Positions 55,732 to 64,000 of a DNA stretch of 64,000 nucleotides are shown here, in pieces. This DNA comes from Hypomesus transpacificus (Eukaryota; Chordata; Actinopteri; Osmeriformes; Osmeridae): contig NW_025813750.1 in the NCBI RefSeq assembly GCF_021917145.1, forward strand, positions 124,001 through 188,000, written 5' to 3'. Below the pieces are notes generated by a model. That model saw only the letters and a program-made list of their open reading frames with translations, was not told the origin of the DNA and did not search any database. How positions within the stretch are numbered: the stretch's first letter is position 1; each line of letters starts with the position of its first letter. A program made the position numbers and the translations under genes.

Positions 55732-56630
55732 TGGCTGCTTGCCGCTCCCTGGTGAAAGCTGGCTGCTGCCCGATGGTGGATGGCTGCTCCTAGGCCCAGC
55801 CTGGTAGCTAGCTGCTTCCAGCTCGCTGGTGTTACCTGTTGGTGGGTAGCTAGCTGCCTGGTGGTGGCTGGCCTAGTGGCTAGCTACTTCTGCTACCTCT
55901 CCAAGCAAACACTCAGTCCACCTGCTCTCCGTCAAACACTTCCCGAATGGTTGACCTCTGACCTCCACATGACATGAATGAGTCTGTGTCCCAAATTACC
56001 AAACGCACTGTCCCAAATTACCAAACAAGTGGCTGGAAGCTCTGAAAGAAGAAATGCAGGGGGCTCAGAAAAGCATAGAGAACTCAGCATTACTACTGAA
56101 AAACACAGTGAGGGTATTGAATGAAACTCATGGAAAAGTAGCAGACTACAACGACTTAAAAGGAGAAAATAACACTCTCCGTACAAAAATACAACTCCTG
56201 AACCAAGATCTCTCACACATCACAGCTGCCTGTGAGACAATGAATGACACAATCCAGTCCATAGATGATCAGAACAGCACAGCCCCAGGCAGATGGGAGA
56301 ATGATGAACCCTGGTACGGCTTCTCTCCTGAGTGGATACGCTGGTGTCGGAGGGAGATTGCCACGTTGCCATGGCCTTTGCCTGGCCGAGGTGCCCAACT
56401 GGGGGACAAACACCACAAAACGCATACCCACGGAAAGCTGGAGGCCTGCTGAATGCAGGGAGATCGCCCGCGTGTGACTGTCAGACTCGTAGCCCGCACT
56501 AGGGCTTCACCAGAGGCCAAAGGCCACACCTTTGACCTCATGCATGCAGACTGTCGTAGTGGCTTTTTTTGTCCACAAGGTGGAGCAAAGTCTCGAAACC
56601 CTGTAACGTCCGTGCACTGTGAAGTTTGGT
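55732..56630 (+). repeat. dispersed repeat encoding a short coiled coil, copy 2
   Basis: Matches 37529-38450, lacking a short segment in the 5' gctgg-rich part. The coiled-coil frame (VLNETHGKVADYNDLKGENN) is again open to KLEAC. Both copies abut unrelated sequence at the same points, so the ends are probably true element ends. Confidence 0.75.
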
Positions 56631-57164
56631 CATCTTTTATGGTGAAGGAACTCAGGTAGGTATTATTATTGACATTCATGTTTCATTGTTTATTAGGTCT
56701 GTATTAGTAAAGTTGCTATGGATTGCTAAAGTCACTTTGGGTTAAAGCGTCTGTCAAATCAATAAATATAAATGTGTTCCACTGGCATTCTGTTAGTTTC
56801 TTCCCATTTCTTCTCAGGACAGCATTGGGTTGGACGGTTTCTCTGTGGACTGGACATTTCTACAAAATTCAGGTGTTGACGTACCAATTGGACTGGAATC
56901 ACACACTGGGGATTTGATCAACCCTGGTGGGCCTGCCTATGGTGAGGGTGTCTAGTGTTTCGAAGGCCGAAAAACCCGATGATCTTGGGTATACTACTGA
57001 TGATGTGATTCCACAATTTAGATTCACATTTGGATTTAGTTATGACTTCTACTTGACTGACAGACGCTGTGACAGCTGTATTTATTTTAGCAATGGGTGG
57101 TGTTAAAGTCTTGAGACAAGGGTATATCATCCAGAGGGATGTTATTGCAGATGGGCTCCTATTT

Positions 57165-57505
57165 GCTAAAAAGGTCATGGTTGACAACAAGAAAGCACAA
57201 CAGTTGAAGAGGACTTGGACACTGGATGAAGACTGATGGGATCCTATTTAATAAAAAAGTCAGGTTTGACAACAAGAAAAACAACAGTTGAAGAAGACTT
57301 GGACACTGGATGAAGACTGATGGGATCCTATTTAATAAAAAGGTCAGGTTTGACAACAAGAAAGCACAACAGTTGAAGAGGACTTGGATGAAGACTGATG
57401 GGATCTTATTTAATAGAAAGGTCAGGTTTGACAACAATAATTGAAGAAGACTTGGACACAGGATGTTGGAAGAGGACTTGAACACAGGATATTGGATGAA
57501 GACTG
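57165..57505. repeat. minisatellite, unit about 85 bp
   Basis: About four copies of a unit containing aaaggtcaggtttgacaaca and acttggacactggatgaaga, with internal length changes. It ends exactly where the C-rich leader at 57506 begins. Confidence 0.85.
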
Positions 57506-58345
57506 TGATCCCTCTCAACCCCTCCCCTAAACCCCCCCACACTCCCTTCTCACTCCCCCCCACTCCTTTCCCCTACCCCGCCACCGCCACCCCCCCCTTT
57601 TTACCCTCTCCTCCCATCCTGGGAACTTCCCCTTGGATGGTAGGTAGAGGCTGACTACGAACTACGGGGTACGAACACCCCCCTTTTTGTGGTCGTCACC
57701 CCTGAGTTCTTGATAGTCTATAGTCCTAGGATCGGCCCTTGTCCTGCGTTCGGGGTTTTATTTCATAACTTTGTCACCTGATGAGCTCTTAGGGGAGCGA
57801 AACTACAGTCGTGGCCGGTTAGGACCTCACATATCCCTGTTTAATGTTGTGGCATGGGCCTGCAGGAGGCACCGCCCGGGGAGTGGAGTTCTGCGTTTTT
57901 GACTACAAACTTGTTTTGGTTCCGAGGAGCCCCCTCTCTCGCTCTGCCTACCACACACTCTCAAACTCTCCTCTCACTCACACACACACACATTTCCACA
58001 TCCACACGCACCCTGTCTCTTTCTCCCATCTCACAGGCCCTGTCCTTCCTGTACTCATGTACACCTGCGGTACTCGTCTTCAGAGCACCCCCATTTTAAT
58101 TTCACGGCACTCGTGTGTCCCGTCCACTAACCCGCTCTCTCCCCAGGTGCACATAGGGTGCAGATGTCCTCTACTCTTCAAACACGCCCTGGTTTTGGTA
58201 TAGGCTATTCTCTTTTTTCCAGGCAGGCCTTTCTTAGACTTTCAGATTAGGTTAGCTTTCGGGTATGGCACGCACTCACACACATGTGCATCCATTCACT
58301 TACGACCGTGCCACTACTCTTCAAGAGGACCCTGTTTGGACTTCG
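57506..58345 (+). mobile_element. C-rich retroelement leader with hammerhead-like motif
   Basis: The first 100 bp (gatccctctcaacccctccc onward to ttttaccctctc) match the start of the Penelope-like element at 23264. The part at 58196-58300 resembles 32890-33005 in front of the second SGNH ORF. It is followed by a Tx1-type LINE, so either this is a Penelope-type leader fragment placed beside the LINE or the LINE has acquired this leader. Confidence 0.6.
57773..57815 (+). ncRNA. hammerhead ribozyme-like motif 3
   Basis: Stem I gtcac/gtggc encloses the core ctgatga, stem II gctct-tagg-ggagc (perfect, 4-nt loop), gaaa, a two-pair stem III (ctacag) and cleavage triplet gtc. All conserved core bases are present, making it the most complete of the three. 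Confidence 0.8.
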
Positions 58346-58809
58346 CAGAATTACCGTTGCCTGGGGGCTGGACCGCGGGGGACTTGGTCCTCCATATAGC
58401 CTGTGATCCTGTCATCTCTGATGATTGAGCTGTCATAGCTCCTTCGGTGATGTACTTGGAAAGCACATCATCTGGCCCTTACACGGCAACGGGGGGGTCT
58501 TTGACTCCCTCCGGCCGTAGACCCAGGCTACGGTCCAGCCCACCCTACCACTTCTTTTTAAAGCAGCCCTGATATGGCTACGGTTGATCTTCACCTGGCC
58601 TCAGGCTCGGGCCACGGTCCTGCCGGCTCAGCTGCTTTACTAGTCGCTCCTCCCCGACCGGACTCTCCCACCCCGGGGGTGTGACAGAAGTGACAGACGG
58701 AAACGGGACACCTTTGACTCCGCGCAATCGGCGCTTCGCGCCTTCACTCTTCACTCGGATATAGCATGTACTACGGCTACCGGTCACCTCTGCTACCCAT
58801 GGGTGAACC

Positions 58810-59544
58810 TTGACACCAGAGCTCTCCTCCTCGGGGGTTACCTTTCTTGTGGGGACAGAAGACTTAAGAGCATGCTCCTGCTTAGACCTGGTGGTCCGTA
58901 CACGTCCGTTAGTGGATACGGGGGTGGGTTATCCATGTACCCGTCGGTTGCTCACGTCCTCTAAGTGCTTAGGCATTTACCTACCAGTCAACGGAGCTGC
59001 AGGGCTCAGTGGGACGCCCGCACCTGAAGCTGCCGGAAAGTCTGTGGCGGACTGCGCTGGAGAAACCAGCGTCAGCACCGGCGAAATGATGTTGAGGGGG
59101 GACAGACGGAGGAGCTGGGAGAAACGTTGGAGCGGAGCGGTCCGAGGAGGGGCCAGCGATACTGACGGGGCCGGCGGCAACAGGGGGCCCGGCGGTTGGG
59201 CGTACGGCGGAGAGGGGGTCAGGAGGCCGAGGCGGGTGGAGCCGGCTATGAAGGACTGCATCCGGTTCGTTTGGAACGACCCCTCTGCGACGAGGCTGGT
59301 GAGGGACGATTTTACGAGGATCATAATTTGGGGGATGTTGAAGCTCACCCCGGCGGAGGTCTTGTGCCTCCAGGGTAATGTACCCAAGAGGGGGCACGAC
59401 CTCACCCTGAGGTCGGGGCCGCTAGCGGCATCTGTCCTGGCCAGGTGCAGGGCTCTGGGGCAACAGAGGACCCCAAACAGAATGTCCACGGTTTTAGGTA
59501 CAGTGATCCACCCGGATCAAACCTGCGCCATCCCGGGAAGTTAG
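58810..59544 (+). pseudogene. Tx1-type LINE ORF1 part
   Basis: A Gly/Arg-rich stretch leads to the conserved domain AMKDCIRFVWNDPSATRLVR, DDFTRIIIWGMLKLTPAEVL and CLQGNVPKRGHDLTLRSG, which matches the ORF1 fold region of Tx1-like elements (RNA binding). The Cys zinc knuckles that normally follow are absent because of the internal deletion. The start is uncertain. Confidence 0.7.
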
Positions 59545-59555
59545 ATCACCGACAG

Positions 59556-60929
59556 CCTCGTACTGATTAGAGATGCCATCTGTCTTGCGAGAGACAGAAA
59601 CATTCGTTTAGCAGTACTGAATTTAGATTTTAAAAAAGCTTTTGATCAGGTCTCGCACCAGTACCTGTTTCAGGTACTGCACAAAATGGGCTATCCGGAC
59701 AGGTTTATAGCGTGGGTGGGCCTGTTGTATAGGGGTATACACAGTAGAGTTATAGTTAATGGGAAACTCACAAACGCAGTTAATGTCCACTGCGGCGTCC
59801 GTCAGGGTTGTCCGTTATCTCCCCTTCTCTTTGTCTCCTGCATCGAACCCTTGACGCAGGTGTTGAGAAGGGACCAACGGATCACTGGGCTGGGAGTCCC
59901 GGTGAGCGGGGGACTCTCAGCCACATGCGTTTTATATATGGACGACGTCAATGTTTTATGCACCGACCGACCTTCCATCGACAGGACTCTGGACAGGACT
60001 AACTGGTTCGGATTGGCGTCAGGGGCCAACTGAACCAACTGAACAGAAACAAGACAGAGGCCCAGTTTCACGGCCCCTGGCGCACACAGGACTTGACAGG
60101 ACTGCCACTCACCACACAAACAGACTTGAGGGTTCTAGGGGTTAAATTTGACCGGTTAGGGCTAGGCAGCGGGAACTGGGGTGGTCTACTGGGGAAGACT
60201 AGGCAACGACTGGCTTTCTGGGGACTACGTGACTTGACCATCGAAGGACGTATTTTAATCATAAAAACTGATCTATCCCTGTTTTTATTGGTTTCAGCTG
60301 TTTTTATTCCCCCAAGAAGAGTGCTTTTAGCCTTGGACCGTTTGGTCTTTTACTTCGTTTGGAAGTCCAAGTGGGAAAGGCTGAAAAGAGAGGTCATGAA
60401 GCACAGCCTTTTTAATGGGGGGAGGGGCCTCCCCAATTTTGCTTTATTCCTGACAAGCAAGGACACAAAGACGGGCCTGCTGGTGAGATTATGGATGGGC
60501 GGGTACCTGCGAGCACTGAGGCTCCTCCCCATCGACCTGAGAGTGCCGGTGGCCTTCGAACTCCCACCGGCCTACTCGGTTTTAAAGAAGTTTTTGAAAG
60601 ATTTTAATCTTGAACAGCAGACAGAGCGAGTTTTAACTAACCACCGTTTTATTCTCTCTGTTGTGCAGGAGGGGGAGCCTGTGAGTCCAGGGCGCGGGCT
60701 CGCGCTGGGCGAGCCCAGTACGGTTTGGCGCAATGTGGCCCATCCTGCTCTGCTGAACCGACACTGCGACCTCAACTGGATGGTGGCCCATGAGATCCTC
60801 CCGGTCAGAGCCGTCATGCACTCCCGGGGCATGGGACCAACACCGAGGTTCCCACGGCCGACTTGTGGCGGAGACGAGACCGCGCGGCACCTGCTCTGGC
60901 AGTGCAGTGGATCCAAGCGGGGCCCCTGA
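59556..60929 (+). pseudogene. Tx1-type LINE reverse transcriptase, partial and frame-broken
   Basis: Motif A (VLNLDFKKAFDQVSHQYLF), motif B (GVRQGCPLSPLLF) and motif C (LYMDDVNVLC) are present in one frame up to a stop after GLASGAN (about 60033). The C-terminal region continues in another frame from 60093 (RILIIKTDLSLFLLVSAVFI, then LVFYFVWKSKWERLKREVMK, ending ETARHLLWQC). Thus one frame change separates palm and C-terminal parts. Confidence 0.8.
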
Positions 60930-61859
60930 TAACCCCGAGCCTGCCGGCAGGGGAGGTCCTGACAGCACAGCTGGTGCTCTACGGGGTGAGTCAGAGACCC
61001 ATACCATCGGGACAATTCCGCCAGCTCTGGCTCACCCTGACATGCTTTAAGGAGCCACTTTGGATCTCCAGAAACCTGCTGGTAGGGAAGCGCGTGGAGA
61101 CGGCCACCCAGGCAGTGGCGATACTGGCTACAGTGACCCTAGGGTGGTACGTCCCACGCGCCATTCGGAATGGGCCCCCACCCACGTGAAATGGTCCGGG
61201 CGGCCGCGGCCTGACTGCACCGGAATGGCTGCCTAGGTCGAGGATCTCCGCTGGGTCCCAGAGGAAGAACGGAGCGGTGGCCGGTTCGGTGGAGCGGGAG
61301 GAATCGGCCCCGTTCATGGACTCCGAGCTCCCCTTTCATTGCACAACGGAGACTTTTTAAACTTTTATACACATTTCTTAACCCTGTATTGATGTGACAC
61401 TTTTATGGCTTTTATCACACTGTGTGTTAGAGTATTGTTTTGTTTTAAGAATTGCCTTTTAACATACATACTTTTACATTTGACTCAGCACATGGGTTTT
61501 TTACAAAAATGAATGCCTTTTAAAGTGTTTTATGACATGCTAATTGAAAATGCTAATGCACATTTTTTTTGTGTTTTTAACGCTCTGTCTTGCTGCAAAT
61601 GATCAATAAATTCTTTCAAAAAAAAATAATCTGTTCTTATCAGTTTAATATCTGATATGTCCTCCATGCGAGGACAACATATTAAACAGATTTTTGCAAC
61701 AGGGAGTCGGAACAGGGGCTCGCTCCGTCTGCTCCGCGCATCGCCCCGGTATTGCAGCGCCTCCGGGAAGGGTGCACTCTTTCTAAGCGTGTCAAAGGGA
61801 AAAACGAAGGAGGGGACAAGTGAGAGAGTGAAAATTGGCGAGGATATAACCTGGCTTGT

Positions 61860-62290
61860 CCAGAAGAGGAGATGGCTGATTCAGAGGTGGAAGTTGGTGG
61901 CCTAGAGGAGGAGGTGAAAGGCCCAGAGGAGGGAGGTTGTCTAGCTGGTCCTGAGGAGATGCTGCCTAGTACAGTGGAGGGAGGTTGTCTACCTGGCCCT
62001 GAGAAGGTGTATGGTCCAGTGGATAGAAGATAAGCTAGCTAGAAGCTAGCTGTTCCAGTGGAGGTGGTGTTTGGTGGAAGTCGTCCGGTTAGTCCAGATG
62101 AGGTAGATGGTCCAGTGGATGGAGGATGTTGTGGTGTTTGGTGGAGGTTGTCCGGTTGGTCCAGATGAGGTAGATGGTCCAGTAGATGGAGGATGTCTTG
62201 CTGTTCCAGTGAAGGTGGTGTTTGGTGGAGTGGGGGGGGGTCGTCGGTTGGTCCAGATGAGGTAGATGGTCCAGTGGACGGATGTGGCCT
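61860..62290. repeat. minisatellite of gtccagtgga-type units
   Basis: Degenerate repeats based on tggtccagtggatggaggat and gtttggtggaggttgtccgg. In the minus strand they encode the Pro/Ser-rich tail of the hAT-type protein (STGPSTSSGPTDD, LHQTPQHPP). Confidence 0.8.
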
Positions 62291-63307
62291 GGCTGGCCCA
62301 GAGGAGGGTCCAGCAGAGCAGGCTTTAGCTGGCCTTTTTGTTTTCCTGGCCTGGTTAACTAGTTGGTTTGCTACCGGTGTTGAACGCATCCTTATGGCCT
62401 CACCCATCTTGATCTTTTTCAGTGCCTGTTCACTTGCCTTCTTTTTCTGTAGGTGGAGTTGGTAATTTTGATATGAAGATAGGCAGGAACGCCTCAAAGG
62501 CTGGTCTATCAACATTGTTGAGGCCGTCCAGTTCCTGGCCTTCATGGTTGATTTTATACTGGTGAGGCTCTCATATGTTTCCACATTCATCCTGCACCTG
62601 TCAGCCTCTAGGATGTCATCCATTAAATTAAATGATCCCTCCACCAGGGGGCCTGTGAAAATTGATAGAAGTGCTTTCACAAGCTTAATCAGGGTTGGGT
62701 ACCTCACACCTCTTTTAGTATTTTTCAAAAATGCCACCCTACTCCACCAGTCCACATCCACTCTGCTGTCCTCTTCAACATAGATATTGCCCAGAAGTAC
62801 CAGGTCATCATCTATTTGGTAAGCCTGAACCTCCTCCTCCAGTTGGCCGAGCGCTTCAGGCCGAATAATATTGGGCAAGGCCTTTCCTAAGGTCATGAAA
62901 GCTCCACATACAGAGTCACATTGAATAAGAGATGGAGTCAGAGCAGAGAGTGAGGTGATTATGTTGTTGTCAAGGGGAAGATTTTTGAGGAGGAACTCTG
63001 CTGACTTCATGTAGCCTTCTCTAAGAGAGTCTTACAAATTCCCAACCCATATTTTCTTTTCCACACAGGCCTTTTTCATGGCGGAGTAGCCAAACCTTCC
63101 AACACAAAGTCTTTTGTTTGAAAGCTGTAAATCTGAGGTCTTGATCCTGAGGATCTCCTTAATGCTCAGGGGGATAGCTCCTGGCTTCATAAATTTGCTC
63201 AACAGCTCTCTCACAAGGGCCACCATTTCGACATGCAACAAGTGCACCAAGGGTTTCTCATGTTGCAGTTTTTTTTAGAAACACTTGAAATGTTGGAAGG
63301 ACACCTG
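62039..63307 (-). pseudogene. hAT-type transposase C-terminal part with minisatellite-derived tail
   Basis: A minus-strand exon begins after tttgcag at 63307. It encodes VHLLHVEMVALVRELLSKFM, an in-frame TAA at about 63032, then REGYMKSAEFLLKNLPLDNN, GVRYPTLIKLVKALLSIFTG and SFNLMDDILEADRCRMNVET. The pattern (conserved Trp in WWSRVAFLKN, Leu-rich helix, then LSIFTGPLVEGSFN) is like the dimerisation end of hAT transposases or their domesticated relatives in fish. A basic linker (RKTKRPAK) and a Pro/Ser repeat tail follow to the stop at 62039. One nonsense codon suggests a dead copy. The N-terminal half was not found. Confidence 0.6.
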
Positions 63308-63604
63308 CAAACATAAAAAAAAAATATTTAGAAATGTTTTCCAGATGATTAAAACTCAAAACAAGATAACAGTAACTACACAATGCTATGGGAAAATCTC
63401 TTAAAGTTGGTTACTGTTGTTGAAAAAGAGACCTGACTGTTCCATTTGTCCCTTGTCTTAAATAGCAAGGCATGTCATCAGGCAGAAATGGACCATAACC
63501 ACTGTTAATAACTAAAAAAAGAAATAACATTTATATCAACTAGCCATGAGTTTTCCTGCTCATAGAAGATACCTCTGAACAAGTCAACCATGACCATCAG
63601 TCTT

Positions 63605-63835
63605 TCAAACTCTGAAGAGCACAGAGATCCGTGCCTTCCGGTTCTGGTCAACCTGTATCCTGGATGCTGTAGCCTGTTCTTGTCGCAGAACTTCTATTCT
63701 GGCCTTTTCCTCAACTGTGACCTTGTGTCTTTCAATGACTTGGTTAAGTAACTTTCTGTAGCAGCACACACACACAAACACAGGCGTGTGCCCACACACA
63801 GCATACATACACACACAACACACATATAAGAACAT
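63605..63835 (-). other. possible short exon of the hAT-type gene or coiled coil
   Basis: The frame KLLNQVIERHKVTVEEKARI then EVLRQEQATASRIQVDQNRK is charged and helix-like. Its splice sites are unclear and the upstream part is a CA-rich microsatellite (63763-63830). It may be an upstream exon of the gene at 62039. Confidence 0.3.
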
Positions 63836-64000
63836 TGTTTCAATGCTGTTTTGCTCCCGCCTATATAAAACCTAACCACTCAAATATATGTATTAAAAGG
63901 CTGCATTACATACAGCATTATGGGCCACAAACAATGCACTTACTACAGATTAACAGAGGCAGTAGGCCTTCAATTAAAAAATACTTCACATAAATTGGTA

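Larger units (their letters stand above)
58346..61629 (+). mobile_element. Tx1-type LINE, internally deleted
   Basis: An ORF1-like part (to 59541) is followed at once by the middle of the reverse transcriptase (59556 onward) and a long C-terminal region (to about 60929). The 3' end is an A-rich tail after caataaattctttc. The endonuclease and the N-terminal RT are missing, as expected for an internal deletion. Tx1-clade LINEs are known for target-specific insertion; no target repeat is evident here. Confidence 0.8.

Noticed and set aside
57159-57563. Minus-strand frame with repeated LLSNLTFLLN segments as a membrane protein
   Set aside because: It is a translation of the 85-bp minisatellite; no start context or homologue is recognised.
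59686-60033. Reading the Tx1 RT as a functional gene
   Set aside because: The endonuclease, N-terminal RT and zinc knuckles are missing and the frame changes.

Overview
The window is teleost-type nuclear DNA. Coding sequence is broken into short exons with GT/AG boundaries, there is no operon-like packing, and most of the sequence is transposon-derived. The transposons are typical of fish: L2-type and Tx1-type LINEs, a Penelope-like retroelement with a GIY-YIG nuclease, Tc1/mariner and hAT DNA elements, a Harbinger-type Myb/SANT gene and fish SINE tails. The species cannot be fixed from sequence alone.

Layout. (1) 1-4454, minus strand: a multi-exon gene running off the left edge. It looks like a DDE/RNase H-fold transposase-derived protein with a Cys-rich N-terminal part, and one frame disruption is visible. 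(2) 5188-23263: a large tRNA array with 32 tRNA-Leu copies (anticodons AAG, TAG, TAA) and 7 tRNA-Gly(TCC) copies, in units of 388 bp (Leu) or about 607 bp (Leu+Gly). Every spacer seems to hold a decayed tRNA-Gly. The array contains a very recent internal duplication of about 5.5 kb that carries a 5'-truncated L2 LINE and a short inverted telomere-like motif. It ends in a large inverted repeat. (3) 23264-30300: a Penelope-like element whose first ORF encodes an SGNH-hydrolase-like domain, interrupted by a complete-ended Tc1/mariner element. (4) 30400-37030: an L2 LINE fragment, then two more SGNH-type ORF units with hammerhead-ribozyme-like motifs. (5) 37.5-41.3 kb: a dispersed repeat, fragmentary repeats and a three-exon Myb/SANT-like gene. 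(6) 42-46 kb: a tandem pair of coiled-coil genes of unknown function, one split by a hAT MITE. (7) 47.8-50.1 kb: a multi-exon tyrosine-recombinase-like (Crypton-type) gene with a decayed 3' part. (8) 52.8-54.4 kb: a decayed mdm2-like gene (SWIB and RING parts). (9) 54.6-61.6 kb: LINE fragments, a second copy of the 37.5 kb repeat, a minisatellite, and a Tx1-type LINE preceded by a leader with a third hammerhead-like motif. (10) 61.9-63.9 kb, minus strand: a hAT-type transposase C-terminal part with a minisatellite-derived tail.

How it works together: most coding content belongs to mobile elements or genes derived from them. The probable functional units are the better-preserved tRNA-Leu(AAG/TAG) and tRNA-Gly(TCC) genes, which have intact A and B boxes and T4 terminators, and perhaps the coiled-coil pair and the Myb/SANT gene. 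The most unusual material is the set of SGNH-domain ORFs linked to a Penelope-like retroelement, with hammerhead-like motifs in the flanking leaders. Similar leader sequence also sits in front of a Tx1-type LINE.
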